DNA of 64,000 bases from Anaerotruncus colihominis (GCA_025146135.1 CP102255.1:2356001-2420000); one strand, 5' to 3'. Shown: positions 1-8,813, counted from the first letter of the stretch. The notes: generated by a model from the letters alone, not told the origin. Numbers and translations: made by a program.

Positions 1-518
1 CCGTTTAAGGATTTAAAAAACACTCGTTTAAACCAGCCGTCCGGTTCGGAAATAATCGGAAAACGCATGGTCTGCACTTTTGAAATAATATATCCTACCC
101 CTTGGGAAATCATCATTACCCCCATGGTCGCTACGAAAGCGGGCAATTTACAATAGGCCACTAAAAATCCGTTGAGCGCACCGAATAAGGTGGTGGTAGC
201 AATGATCATAAGCAAAGCGGCCCACATGGGAAATCCCCATACATTGTAAGCTACCCCGCCTACAATCGCACCGCACATCCCCACCGTACCAATGGAAAGA
301 TCAATTCCCCCGGTCGCGATGATAAAAGTCATTCCCAGCGCCATACAGATAATATAGTAGGAGCTTTCTACCAGATTGATCATTGTATCGGCGGTACAAA
401 ACCGTTTACCAAAGATCGAAAAGAACGCAAATAATACCAACAGCGTACACAGGGCTATCATTCTTTGGGAAGAGAAGATGGACTTTACTCCCCCTGATTT
501 TTTACTATTTTGGCTCAT
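1..518 (-). CDS. Sugar ABC transporter permease, RbsC-like (partial, cut by window edge)
   Basis: The frame stays open for 172 codons from the ATG at 518 to the left edge, so only the N-terminal half is present. After a short polar N-terminus come hydrophobic helices at about 19-36 and 48-65. The segment 'ATGGIDLSIG' is the hallmark of RbsC/XylH-type inner-membrane permeases (BPD_transp_2 family). It lies 37 bp downstream of its cognate ATPase gene in the same operon, so it should form the membrane channel of that importer. The substrate cannot be read from the sequence. The binding protein is not in the window and may lie to the left. Confidence 0.9.
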   Translation of the reverse strand, partial: MSQNSKKSGGVKSIFSSQRMIALCTLLVLFAFFSIFGKRFCTADTMINLVESSYYIICMALGMTFIIATGGIDLSIGTVGMCGAIVGGVAYNVWGFPMWAALLMIIATTTLFGALNGFLVAYCKLPAFVATMGVMMISQGVGYIISKVQTMRFPIISEPDGWFKRVFFKSLN

Positions 519-555
519 CTTTTTATCTCCTCGCTCTTGATTAGAACTACGCCTG

Positions 556-2043
556 TCAGCGCAATGTGGCATAATACATGATTTTCTCTTGCGTTGCCTG
601 GGAAATATCCATTTCTCCAGTAAGCCGGCCTTCGCACATCACTAAAATGCGATCACTCATACGCAGCAGTTCAGGCATTTCAGAGGAAATCATGATGATT
701 GATTTGCCATCTTCAATCAGCTTGTTCATCAACTTATATATTTCGCTCTTGGCTCCTACGTCAATTCCTCTGGTAGGTTCATCAAAAATAAATATTTCAC
801 AATTTTTCAGCAGCCATTTGGCAATAACAACCTTCTGCTGGTTTCCCCCGGACAAATTTCTTACCTTCTGCTGGATAGAAGGGGTCTTTACAGAAATTTT
901 CTGGGTAGCCTCTTCCACTGCCCGGGACAGTTTTGCATTATTAATTACTCCAGCCTTGGTAAAATCATCCCAGCAGGTTAACGCCACATTGTCGCTAATA
1001 GACAAATTTACCGCCAGTCCAAACGTTTTTCGGTCCTCAGAAAGATAACCTATCCCATTGGCAACCGCGTCTGTAGGAGAATTTATCTTTACTTCCTTGC
1101 CGTCTCTTAGGATAGTTCCGCTCTGTCTCCAGTCGGCGCCGAATATCAATCTGGCAAGCTCAGTACGCCCCGCGCCCATCAATCCGGCAAAACCCAGGAT
1201 TTCTCCCCGGTGCAGCTGGAAAGAAACATCTTTAATCAGGGGAGAAACCAAATTCCGAACTTCCAGTACTACCTGGGCATCCGCCGGTACCTGAGAAGCC
1301 GTTTTCGGTTCCTCATAAATGACACGCCCTACCATTTTGCTGATCAGTTCCTGCATATCGCACTGAGCCGTGTGAAGGGTGTCGATATACTTTCCATCCC
1401 GCATAACGGTGATATTGTCAGTAATCTGCATCAGCTCTTCCAACCGGTGGGAGATATAGATAATCGCTACTCCCTGTTCTTTTAACTGGCGGATAAGTTG
1501 GAATAGTTCCTCAATCTCACTGTTGGCCAAAGCCGCTGTTGGCTCGTCCATAATCAAAACCTTGCTGTGGTAAGAGATCCCTTTTGCAATCTCTACCATC
1601 TGTTGTTTTGCCACAGTCAAGCGGCTGACTGTCATCTGGGGATCAATATCCAGTTCCAGCCGGGTCAAAAGTTCTTTTGCGCGCTGATAGTCTTTTCCTT
1701 TGTCCAATACCGGGCCGTTTTTGCTTTCCCGTCCGATAAAAATATTATCCGCTACAGAAAGCTTTGGAATTAAATTAAGCTCTTGGTGGATCATACAAAT
1801 TCCATCATCCAACGCGTCTTTGGGGACTTTATATTCCACTTTTCTGCCGTCAACTTCCACCTGCCCGCTGTCCTGCTGATAGATCCCGGACAATATTTTC
1901 ATCAGTGTCGATTTTCCTGCGCCATTCTCCCCAATCAGTCCCAGCACTTCTCCCTTATGCAAGGTCAGCTGGGCGTCATCCAAGGCATGGACGCCTGCAA
2001 ACCGCTTTTGAATATTTTTCATAGAAACGATAATTTCGTTCAT
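556..2043 (-). CDS. Sugar ABC transporter ATP-binding protein, RbsA/MglA type
   Basis: The 495-aa protein has two tandem nucleotide-binding domains, the layout of carbohydrate-uptake ATPases. Domain 1 has Walker A 'GENGAGKST' at 38-46, a degenerate signature 'VAKQQMVEIA' and Walker B 'VLIMDEPTAAL'. Domain 2 has the degenerate 'GLMGAGRTE', an intact signature 'LSGGNQQKV' and 'IFIFDEPTRGIDVG'. This asymmetry and length are normal for RbsA, MglA and XylG. It energises the adjacent permease on the cytoplasmic side. It belongs to the leftward operon with amidohydrolases, NagB and a PfkB kinase, so a sugar-like or amino-sugar-like substrate is likely, but this is inference. Confidence 0.93.
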   Translation of the reverse strand: MNEIIVSMKNIQKRFAGVHALDDAQLTLHKGEVLGLIGENGAGKSTLMKILSGIYQQDSGQVEVDGRKVEYKVPKDALDDGICMIHQELNLIPKLSVADNIFIGRESKNGPVLDKGKDYQRAKELLTRLELDIDPQMTVSRLTVAKQQMVEIAKGISYHSKVLIMDEPTAALANSEIEELFQLIRQLKEQGVAIIYISHRLEELMQITDNITVMRDGKYIDTLHTAQCDMQELISKMVGRVIYEEPKTASQVPADAQVVLEVRNLVSPLIKDVSFQLHRGEILGFAGLMGAGRTELARLIFGADWRQSGTILRDGKEVKINSPTDAVANGIGYLSEDRKTFGLAVNLSISDNVALTCWDDFTKAGVINNAKLSRAVEEATQKISVKTPSIQQKVRNLSGGNQQKVVIAKWLLKNCEIFIFDEPTRGIDVGAKSEIYKLMNKLIEDGKSIIMISSEMPELLRMSDRILVMCEGRLTGEMDISQATQEKIMYYATLR

Positions 2044-2058
2044 CTTTTACCTCCCAGC

Positions 2059-2460
2059 TCAGCTGATCTGCTGGAATTCCAGGCGAACCCCATCCGGCGC
2101 CTCAATCATAAAGCACCGGCATCGTTTGGGCGCCCAAATTTCATTTGAGACAATCCCATCCGATAACACACGGCAACCCGCTTTAATACATTCCTGATAA
2201 GCCGCCTCAATGTCTTCACACGCTAGTGCCAGATGATCTATCGCACCCATAGAAGGCCTTTGGGGCGACAGCTCAGGAGAAAGGCACTGGGGAAGTCCAA
2301 TAATGCAATCACCCTTTTGCAGATAAGCGTAATGATAGCCGTCCATATTCTTTTTCAGCACCAAAAGTTCAAAACCTAGGGATTCATAAAATTTGATGGC
2401 ATTATCTATGTCGGCGGTAGGCAACCCAATATGGGAAAGCCCCATTACCTTAATATCCAT
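2059..2460 (-). CDS. VOC-superfamily (glyoxalase-like) protein
   Basis: This 133-aa protein has two beta-alpha-beta-beta-beta modules typical of the vicinal oxygen chelate fold. Visible features are 'LSHIGLPTADIDNAIKFYES' near the N-terminus, 'IDHLALACEDIEAAYQ' in the middle, and 'EAPDGVRLEFQQ' at the end. His at the start of each module and the final Glu are the usual metal ligands. VOC proteins include glyoxalase I, epimerases and ring-cleavage enzymes, so the exact reaction is open. In this operon a small isomerase or lyase step on a sugar-derived intermediate is plausible. A second VOC gene sits in the other sugar operon at 32838-33230. Confidence 0.8.
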   Translation of the reverse strand: MDIKVMGLSHIGLPTADIDNAIKFYESLGFELLVLKKNMDGYHYAYLQKGDCIIGLPQCLSPELSPQRPSMGAIDHLALACEDIEAAYQECIKAGCRVLSDGIVSNEIWAPKRCRCFMIEAPDGVRLEFQQIS

Positions 2461-2563
2461 ACTTTATCCCCCTGCTTTATTAATTGCCTTTTCTGGCGCG
2501 GGATAAGGAGAAGAAAACGAAAAGATGAGAGGGAAACATCCGCGCCGGAAAGCATTTTTGGTA

Positions 2564-3358
2564 TTACAGTTTATATAGGCGTTTTGCGTTGTTATAAAGG
2601 ATATCGTCCTTTTGCGCCCGGGTGAGGTTGCATTTTTCAATGTCGGTGGGATATATATCTTCTCCCCCGTACAAGATCTTTTGTGAACCCAAAAACTTGA
2701 CCGCATGTTCAATCCAGCTTTGCACCGTAACCGGAGGCAGATTGCGCTCGCTGTAATGATCCAGCCAGGCGGTATCCATATAGGCGTTGTCAAACCGCTC
2801 GCACAGGCTTAAAAATTCCGGATAGAAGTTTCCGCCGAAGTGAGCGAAGATTATTTTTAAATCCTTGTATCTCTCCAACACGTTTCCAAACTGTACCGGA
2901 TAGCCGATACAAGAGGTCTTCGCATCAAAATTGTCTGTGTCGCTGGCAGTGACCCACTTGTTAAAATGAAGTACTCCCGTGTGGAAAAGTACCGGAATAT
3001 CCAGTTCCAGGCAGGTTTCATAGATAGGGTAAATTTTCGGGTCATCCAACTGGTAGTCCTCCACATAAGGATGCATTTTCACCCCCCGGAAAATCCCGTC
3101 TTTTACCCCTTGGCGAAGTTTTGCCAGATATTCGTCCATCTTACGCACATTGATGTAAGCAATTCCAAACAACTTCTCAGGATGCTGGGAAACCACTCGG
3201 ATAACATTTTCGTTATCACTTTCGTTTACAGCGATTTGGGAGCATTTTTCAATATTATAGAAGTTCATGTAATCAAATAAGGGAAGATCATTAAAATAAT
3301 CGGTTTTGTCAAAGCAATAAATATGGCAGTGGGAATCGATACTCTTATATTCGTTCAT
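2564..3358 (-). CDS. Amidohydrolase family 2 metal-dependent hydrolase
   Basis: A 264-aa TIM-barrel hydrolase. The N-terminal 'IDSHCHIY' is the HxH metal-binding motif; 'GVKMHPYVEDYQL', 'HTGV' and 'IFAHFGGNFYPEF' give the later histidines, and 'LYGGEDIYP' supplies the acidic residue near the C-terminus. The family (Amidohydro_2) contains lactonases, decarboxylases and hydrolases acting on sugar lactones or aromatic acids. It is one of three paralogues in this operon, the others being at 5173-5901 and 5928-6665. It lies just downstream of nagB. Start ATG at 3358 is preceded by a good GGAGG-type site. The substrate is unknown. Confidence 0.82.
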   Translation of the reverse strand: MNEYKSIDSHCHIYCFDKTDYFNDLPLFDYMNFYNIEKCSQIAVNESDNENVIRVVSQHPEKLFGIAYINVRKMDEYLAKLRQGVKDGIFRGVKMHPYVEDYQLDDPKIYPIYETCLELDIPVLFHTGVLHFNKWVTASDTDNFDAKTSCIGYPVQFGNVLERYKDLKIIFAHFGGNFYPEFLSLCERFDNAYMDTAWLDHYSERNLPPVTVQSWIEHAVKFLGSQKILYGGEDIYPTDIEKCNLTRAQKDDILYNNAKRLYKL

Positions 3359-3377
3359 TTTTCACACCTCCATCGTC

Positions 3378-4124
3378 TTAACAGTTGATGCTTTCATCTT
3401 TCAAAAGGGCGGCCGCCTCTAAATCTAACAATATCTCGGCGTCTTTGTGCCGCTGTAAAATTGACGCTGGACACCAGGGAGTCACCGGACCGCTGATCGT
3501 ATCATAGACTGCCTTAGCTTTGGCCTTTCCTGTAGCGATCAGAATAATCTTCTCCGCTTTCATAATCGTCTCAATCCCCATGGTTATTGCTTTGCGCGGA
3601 ACCTGTTGGACATTTTCAAAAAAGCGTTTATTCGCCTGAATTGTCTCCTGCGTGAGGGACACGATATGTACATGCTGAGAAAAATTTTCTTCCGGCTCAT
3701 TAAATCCAATATGCCCATTGTTTCCGATCCCCAACAGATGAAGGTCTATTCCCCCGCTTTGCTCCACTTGTTTTTCATATACTTTGCAATAGCTTTCCAT
3801 ATCCGCTTCTGTTCCGGACGGAAGGTGGGTGTTTTCTTTGAGAATATTGATCTTGGAAAACAGGTTTTCCCACATAAAATAATAAAAACTTTGACTATTT
3901 TCTTTTGGAAGCCCTAAATATTCATCCAAATTGTAGGTTTTCACTTGGGAAAAATCCAATTTTCCTTGTTCATACCGTTTAATCATTTCCCTATAGGTTG
4001 GCACCGGCGTAGAGCCTGTCGCCAAACCCAGTACACATTCTGGTTTACGTTTTATCAACTTTTGGATCTGATCCGCCGTGTACTCGGCGATAGACTGAGC
4101 GTCCTGGAATACTTTTACTTTCAT
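3378..4124 (-). CDS. nagB: Glucosamine-6-phosphate deaminase
   Basis: The enzyme converts glucosamine 6-phosphate to fructose 6-phosphate and ammonia in the cytoplasm. The 248-aa length fits NagB. Diagnostic motifs are 'GLATGSTPVPTY' (phosphate loop), 'YNLDEYLGL' with the catalytic acid, and 'LGIGNNGHIGFNEP' with the ring-opening histidine. A longer frame reaches 4157, but the ATG at 4124 has AAAGGAGGG seven bases upstream and matches the family N-terminus. The upstream kinase gene ends at 4136, so the two are nearly abutting. Its presence suggests that the imported compound yields an amino-sugar phosphate, although NagB paralogues with other substrates exist. Confidence 0.93.
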   Translation of the reverse strand: MKVKVFQDAQSIAEYTADQIQKLIKRKPECVLGLATGSTPVPTYREMIKRYEQGKLDFSQVKTYNLDEYLGLPKENSQSFYYFMWENLFSKINILKENTHLPSGTEADMESYCKVYEKQVEQSGGIDLHLLGIGNNGHIGFNEPEENFSQHVHIVSLTQETIQANKRFFENVQQVPRKAITMGIETIMKAEKIILIATGKAKAKAVYDTISGPVTPWCPASILQRHKDAEILLDLEAAALLKDESINC

Positions 4125-4135
4125 TTTTCCCTCCT

Positions 4136-5119
4136 TTAAGAAAGCACTGCTGCGCACCGCTTCTGCCGGGAAATACAGTTTAGTACTTCTTCATAGGAGG
4201 GCATCGCCGGAATCGCGCCGCTTTTGGTAGTTGCCAAAGCGCCGGTGGCATTAGCAAACTCCAGACAGATCCTTGCTTCCTGTTGCGTGATGTCTTTGGG
4301 ATTGATCTGCTGTTCCATCAGGCTAAACAGGAAGCCTCCCATAGAGGCATCTCCCGCACCGTTGGTGTCCACCGTCTTTACATCAAATGTGGGCTGATAG
4401 ATAGCAAATTCCTTGGTAATACAACAAGCGCCCTTACATCCCATAGTAACAAGCAGGATGGAAAGATCATATTCATGGCAAAGAGAACGTCCCATTTTCT
4501 TAATATTGCCTTCCCCTGTCAAAAACGCCAGTTCTTCTTCTGAAACCTTAACTACATCGGCATATTCCATCCCCTGCAGCATCGCCGCTTTAGCCTGTTC
4601 TTTCTGCATCCATAAGTTTGGGCGGTAGTTAGGATCGTAGCTTACCAGTTTTCCTGCGTTTTTTGCATAAGCCGCAGCAGCAAAGGTAGCGGAACGGGCA
4701 GGTTCGTCTGTCATGGATACCGACCCAAAGTGAAAGGCTCGGGATTCTTCCAGCAAACCGTAATCTATCTCACTCTCCTGTAAAAGAATGTCCGCGCAGT
4801 TTTTACGATAAAAACTGAAGGAACGGTCTCCGCTCTCATTAATATGTACAAACGCCAGAGTAGTGTTGGCGTCCTCCGCCTCAATAATTCCGCGGGTTTC
4901 CATCCCCTGCCCTCCGAGGACTTGTTTAAAAAAGCTCCCGAACTGATCCTTTCCTACCTTTCCAATAAACGCCGCGGATTTTCCCAGCCGGGAAAGACAG
5001 GCCATTACATTGCCTGGCGCGCCGCCGGGATTACAGGCAAACAAAGGGGTCCCTTGCTCGGTGACGCCTACAGGCGTAAAATCTATAATCAGTTCTCCGA
5101 TTGCACAGATATCATACAT
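4136..5119 (-). CDS. PfkB-family carbohydrate kinase, fructokinase-like
   Basis: A ribokinase-fold sugar kinase of about 327 aa. It begins 'MYDICAIGELIIDFTPVG', has 'NPGGAPGNVM' as the substrate-side glycine motif, and 'DTNGAGDASMGGF' near residue 270 as the catalytic GAGD anion hole with the base Asp. This pattern is closest to bacterial fructokinases. The frame is open up to a TTG at 5170, but the family N-terminus starts at the ATG at 5119. Neither start has a strong ribosome binding site, so it may be translated by coupling to the upstream amidohydrolase that ends at 5173. It likely phosphorylates the sugar released by the operon's hydrolases. Confidence 0.88.
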   Translation of the reverse strand: MYDICAIGELIIDFTPVGVTEQGTPLFACNPGGAPGNVMACLSRLGKSAAFIGKVGKDQFGSFFKQVLGGQGMETRGIIEAEDANTTLAFVHINESGDRSFSFYRKNCADILLQESEIDYGLLEESRAFHFGSVSMTDEPARSATFAAAAYAKNAGKLVSYDPNYRPNLWMQKEQAKAAMLQGMEYADVVKVSEEELAFLTGEGNIKKMGRSLCHEYDLSILLVTMGCKGACCITKEFAIYQPTFDVKTVDTNGAGDASMGGFLFSLMEQQINPKDITQQEARICLEFANATGALATTKSGAIPAMPSYEEVLNCISRQKRCAAVLS

Positions 5120-5172
5120 AGTTTTTTTCGGGCAATAGAAGCGTCCTTGCTCATCCCCGTCTACCCCCAATA

Positions 5173-5901
5173 TTACAGGTTTAATTTAAGTATTTTGGCA
5201 ATATTCCCGCCTTTTATCTTTTGACGGTCCTGTTCGTCGGGAACCGCCACTTCTATTTTTTTCAACTGGACTTCGAAATCCCAATAAGGGCTGTCCGTCC
5301 CCATCAGCACCCGTTCGGCTCCTAATTCCCGTACGCTCTGTCCCAGGCCTCCGGAAATTCCGGATTCATGAGCCAAATAAATATTTGGGCATTGCTTCGC
5401 TACAGAAATAGCTTCCGGCGTATTCTGCATAAACCCGGAATGGGCCATGATAATTTTAACGTCTGGATAAGCCTGAGCAATGGGAATAAAGGTATGGGGC
5501 ACCGCTACCAGTTCGTCACCGGAATAGGCGATCACCGGAAGATCATATTCCCGGGCTACGTCAAAAATATCCGCCAGGGTGATCACCGCCGTCATTTTAA
5601 AGCTGTGGGCGTTTGCATGAATTTTAATCCCCTTGAATCCGTATTCCTCGATTTCTCTGCGAAGGGTTTCTTTAATTCCTGGGCGCACCCACGGAGCCGC
5701 CATAGCAAATCCGATAAAACGATCCGGATGCGCTTTTACCGCTTCATAGGTATAGCGGTTATCATAATTTTCATAGCGAAACGGAAATACTACCGCCATA
5801 TCGATCCCTGCCCGATCCATTCTGTGAAGCAGTTCCTGCGGCGTCTGCCGGTCCCTGGTTCCCCAAGGTTCTCCAATGTGGTTATGGCAATCGATAATCA
5901 T
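5173..5901 (-). CDS. Amidohydrolase family 2 hydrolase
   Basis: A 242-aa TIM-barrel protein. 'MIIDCHNHIGEPWG' carries the N-terminal HxH; later come 'GIKIHANAHSF', 'IMAHSGFMQ' and 'LMGTDSPYWDFEVQ' with the terminal Asp. It is clearly a paralogue of the next gene upstream (5928-6665): both have HxH, a 'DRFIGFAM/DRLIAYAM' segment and the GTDSPY/GSDSPY end motif. Two adjacent paralogues suggest either two related substrates or a heteromeric enzyme. Substrate is not readable. Members of this family include lactonases and decarboxylases. Confidence 0.82.
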   Translation of the reverse strand: MIIDCHNHIGEPWGTRDRQTPQELLHRMDRAGIDMAVVFPFRYENYDNRYTYEAVKAHPDRFIGFAMAAPWVRPGIKETLRREIEEYGFKGIKIHANAHSFKMTAVITLADIFDVAREYDLPVIAYSGDELVAVPHTFIPIAQAYPDVKIIMAHSGFMQNTPEAISVAKQCPNIYLAHESGISGGLGQSVRELGAERVLMGTDSPYWDFEVQLKKIEVAVPDEQDRQKIKGGNIAKILKLNL

Positions 5902-5927
5902 AGGAAATTTTCTCCCTTCTGCCTGAC

Positions 5928-6665
5928 TTATTTTATCCCCAGGATGTTTAAAACATTTTCTCCTAGGATCATCTCTCTAATTTTCGGGTCCTCTACCCCT
6001 ACTCGGATTTTCTCCAGCTCCACCCGCTCATCCATATACGGACTGTCGCTTCCCCAAATAATCCTTTCCGGCTCGATGGCGGCTAAGGCATCCCTCAGCT
6101 GCTGAGAGGAGGCTGCCGTCTGATCCAGGATAACATTTTTATTTCTTTGAGCCACCCGGATAGCGTCGTCCGCTACGTTACGGAAACCTGCATGGGCAAT
6201 GGAAACCGTCAGTTTTGGGAAATACCGCAGCACCTCTTCTACCTGCAGCGGAGCGGAGTTGACGTCGTCTCCCGTGTGTACCATCAGGATCATATTTAAT
6301 TCCTGACAGGTTTCGAAACAATCTGTAAGCAGATCAAAGCTGTTTAAATTAAACGCTTCGTTGGATGCACGCAGCTTTATTCCTCGGATTCCCCAATCCC
6401 GCCAACGTCGGATATCATCTTTAATAGCGGGGTGCCGCCAGGGATTGAACATTGCATAAGCGATCAGCCTATCGGGATGCTCCCTCGCACAGCGGGCGTG
6501 CCATTCCATATCGTAATTAAAAATAAAAGGCAGAATAATCGACATATCCACCCCGTCCCGGTCCATATCCCGAAGCAAAGTCTCCGGCGTATAGCTCACA
6601 TCTAAATGGGGGGACGGCCCCCATGGAAGACCAAAATGCACGTGTGCGTTAACTATTTTACCCAT
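5928..6665 (-). CDS. Amidohydrolase family 2 hydrolase, first enzyme gene of the operon
   Basis: A 245-aa paralogue of the preceding amidohydrolase. Visible motifs are 'NAHVHFGLPWG' (HxH), 'GIKLRASNEAF', 'SIAHAGFRNV' and 'IWGSDSPYMDERVE'. In the third motif Arg replaces the histidine that the neighbour has in 'KIHAN', so the active sites may differ. The ATG at 6665 has AGGAGGT five bases upstream. Only 22 bp separate the start codon from the IS5-type element beginning at 6688, so expression now depends on readthrough of, or a promoter in, that element. Confidence 0.82.
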   Translation of the reverse strand: MGKIVNAHVHFGLPWGPSPHLDVSYTPETLLRDMDRDGVDMSIILPFIFNYDMEWHARCAREHPDRLIAYAMFNPWRHPAIKDDIRRWRDWGIRGIKLRASNEAFNLNSFDLLTDCFETCQELNMILMVHTGDDVNSAPLQVEEVLRYFPKLTVSIAHAGFRNVADDAIRVAQRNKNVILDQTAASSQQLRDALAAIEPERIIWGSDSPYMDERVELEKIRVGVEDPKIREMILGENVLNILGIK

Positions 6666-6687
6666 AAGTTACCTCCTGTTTTTCTAT

Positions 6688-7822
6688 GGCAACACCGCAT
6701 AACAGGCTTATAAAAGGTTCGGTATAGCAGGAGCTGCCAGAATTTATAAAGAAATCTTTTGTTTTCTGTTTGCGGGGCATCAATGATCAGACTGCCAGAC
6801 AGGGTCTGTCAGCCAGAATCAGATTTGCCAGTGCAAACATCATATTCAGTTTTGCCGTCTGTTTTCGCAGCCCTCGGTATCGCGTCTTTCGGTATCGAAG
6901 CTGACTTTTGACGACAGCAAAAACGTGTTCTACTTTTGCCCGGACGGATGATTTTTCATGTTCTCTCCGTTTGAGCTGCCCTTGAGAACGAGTAGATTTC
7001 TTGGCAATCTGAGAGGGGCGACGATTGATCTTATAGCGAATCCGTTTTCCGTTTGCATTCTTTTTTACAGCGTCCTCACGCTTTTCTGTCCCAAGATAGC
7101 CGCTGTCTCCATAGACAACGGTTTCCTCGCCTGTCAGCAATTCCGAGGTCATGGAGACATCGTGCTGATTGGCAGCAGTCACTTTTACAGTGTGGACAAT
7201 ACCGCTGTCCTTGTCCACACCAATATGAGCCTTATAGCCGAAATGCCATGTGTTTCCCTTTTTCACCTGATGTGCATCCGGGTCACGTTGCTTCTCTTTA
7301 TTTTTTGTGGAACTCGGGGCAGAAATGATTGTGGAATCTACGATCGTTCCTTTTTCAAAATCATTCCACGCTCCATCAGCAGCGATACAACCTGCGCAAA
7401 CAATTTTTCCTGTAAGCTGTTCTTTACCAGCAGATTGCGGAAGCGACCCAAGGTGTCTCCATCCGGAACTTGATTGCTGGAGTCCACGCCACAGAACTCC
7501 GAAAATGCGCGACCGTCTATAACCTCCGCCACGGTTGCCATGTCGGAGAGGTCGTACAGGTTCTGAATCAGATAGATTCTCAGCATCCGTTCCAGATCAT
7601 AGGGCTTATTGCCGCGCTCTCCTTTGTAATAGTACGGCTTGATGAGGGCAATCCGCTCTCCCCACGGAACGATGCGCTCTATCTGCGCGAGAAATTCTTT
7701 CTTATGTGTCCGTACATTCGCTAATTCATCGCTGAATGCGGACATCGTCATCTGCTTATCCATGAGAAAACTATATCACATTTTCCGCAATTTTGCTCAG
7801 ATCTTTTTTGTGCGGTTTTGCC
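6688..7822. mobile_element. IS5-family insertion sequence, complete with inverted repeats and target duplication
   Basis: A 1135-bp element. The left end GGCAACACCGCATAACA (6688-6704) is an inverted copy of the right end at 7806-7822, which reads GGCAAAACCGCACAAAA on the minus strand: 14 of 17 match. The bases just outside are CTAT on both sides (6684-6687 and 7823-7826), a 4-bp target duplication of the length expected for the IS5 group. Inside is one leftward transposase coding region split by a -1 frame change. The insertion separates the XRE-cupin regulator from the operon it precedes. Confidence 0.9.
6787..7763 (-). pseudogene. IS5-family transposase in two frames (frameshifted or programmed -1)
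   Basis: The N-terminal half (7763 down to a TAG at 7338) has the IS5 DNA-binding region 'PYDLERMLRIYLIQNLYDLS' and 'VPDGDTLGRFRNLL'. The rest continues in the -1 frame with 'VDSTIISAPSSTKNK' (first catalytic Asp), 'VYGDSGYLG' (second Asp) and 'RAKVEHVFAVVK' (catalytic Glu), ending at 6787. The frames join at GAAAAAG (minus strand of 7350-7356), which resembles the A-AAA-AAG -1 slippery heptamer, so a programmed frameshift is possible. A simple one-base deletion in the A run would look the same. Typical single-ORF IS5 transposases align across the whole region. Confidence 0.88.
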
Positions 7823-7979
7823 CTATCATTCCAGCGGGCCTCACAAACCGGATTATTCCAAAGGGTTTCAGAAACATTCCTCTTAAAAAAGAGTACAAAA
7901 ATACTGCGCGGCAGATTTTTCTTCTGTCACGAAACTTCATTGTTTCTGAATTATTCACCTTTACCGGCCCGATCTCCCG

Positions 7980-8546
7980 TTAGTTGCAGCAATAAAAATA
8001 AGGTGGATTAGTGACGCATAATACCCGCGCCGTTTCCTCAGTAGAAGCGTTGAAGAAATAATGAGATTTGGAGCAGTCGATAAGATAATAAGAATCTCCC
8101 TCTTCCATCTCCATCACTTCATCATCCACATTTAACTTGATCCTGCCCTCTAACACAAAGAAAATCTCCTGCCCCGCATGGGTATAAGGAACTTTTCCCG
8201 ATTGACCGTCGGGGGTAAGTACATGAATGCAGGCTTCCATTACCTGCGCCGGGTCAAAGGCGGAAATAAACTCAATTTCTAATCCGTCGCCCAGGTTGGT
8301 CAGCCTGTGTCGGCTTTCCTTTTTGATCATCATCAGGCGTACAGATTCATCCTCCCCCAAAAGTTTGCTTACCGTTACCCCAAGGCAGGTGGAAATCCGC
8401 TTTAGGGTGGTCAGGGAAGGTTCGTTTTTCTCGTTTTCAATCTGAGAAAGAAAACTGGTAGAAACCTGCACCCAGCTCGCCAGCTCCTGAAGGGAAATAT
8501 TTTGCTTTTTCCTCTCGGCCTTAATGTTCATGCCCAATTGGCTCAT
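7980..8546 (-). CDS. XRE-family transcriptional regulator with C-terminal cupin domain
   Basis: The 188-aa protein has an N-terminal helix-turn-helix at about 10-64 ('LQELASWVQVSTSFLSQIEN') and a cupin barrel at about 105-180 ('GQEIFFVLEGRIKLNVDDE', 'YYLIDCSKSHYFFN'). This two-domain form is common among regulators that sense small metabolites in the cupin pocket. It is the first gene of the leftward catabolic cluster and probably controlled it before the IS element inserted downstream of it. The gene is preceded by a perfect promoter about 240 bp upstream and an A+T palindrome in the leader. Confidence 0.88.
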   Translation of the reverse strand: MSQLGMNIKAERKKQNISLQELASWVQVSTSFLSQIENEKNEPSLTTLKRISTCLGVTVSKLLGEDESVRLMMIKKESRHRLTNLGDGLEIEFISAFDPAQVMEACIHVLTPDGQSGKVPYTHAGQEIFFVLEGRIKLNVDDEVMEMEEGDSYYLIDCSKSHYFFNASTEETARVLCVTNPPYFYCCN

Positions 8547-8652
8547 CTTTTAGCAACCTTTCTGTCAAAGACGGACATTGGATTTCAACTATGCCCACCG
8601 TCAAAAATTTTCCAAGCGCGTTGGCAAACTTCCGGCGGTTGTTAAACTTTTT

Positions 8653-8677
8653 AAAATTTAATTAATAATTAAATTTT
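8653..8677. promoter_or_regulatory. Perfect 11-bp inverted repeat in the leader of the XRE-cupin gene (candidate operator)
   Basis: AAAATTTAATT is followed by a 3-base spacer and its exact complement AATTAAATTTT. It lies about 107 bp upstream of the regulator start and downstream of the predicted promoter. A second TTAATTAA-containing stretch occurs near 8837. Autoregulation by the XRE-cupin protein is inferred only. A+T-rich sequence makes chance dyads more likely, which lowers confidence. Confidence 0.4.
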
Positions 8678-8785
8678 TCCTGAATAATTAACTTATACAA
8701 GCAAACCAGCAATTATTTCACTAATAAAAATCTTGATTTTTTGTATAAAACACACATTATTCTCTTGTTTTTTTCTTCTATTTAT

Positions 8786-8813
8786 ATTATACTCGGCGGA
8801 TTTTATTTGTCAA
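8786..8813 (-). promoter_or_regulatory. Consensus sigma-A promoter reading left toward the XRE-cupin regulator
   Basis: On the minus strand TTGACA (8808-8813) is followed after 16 bases by TATAAT (8786-8791). Both hexamers are perfect. The transcript would start near 8779, giving a leader of about 230 nt before the regulator's ATG at 8546. Confidence 0.75.
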
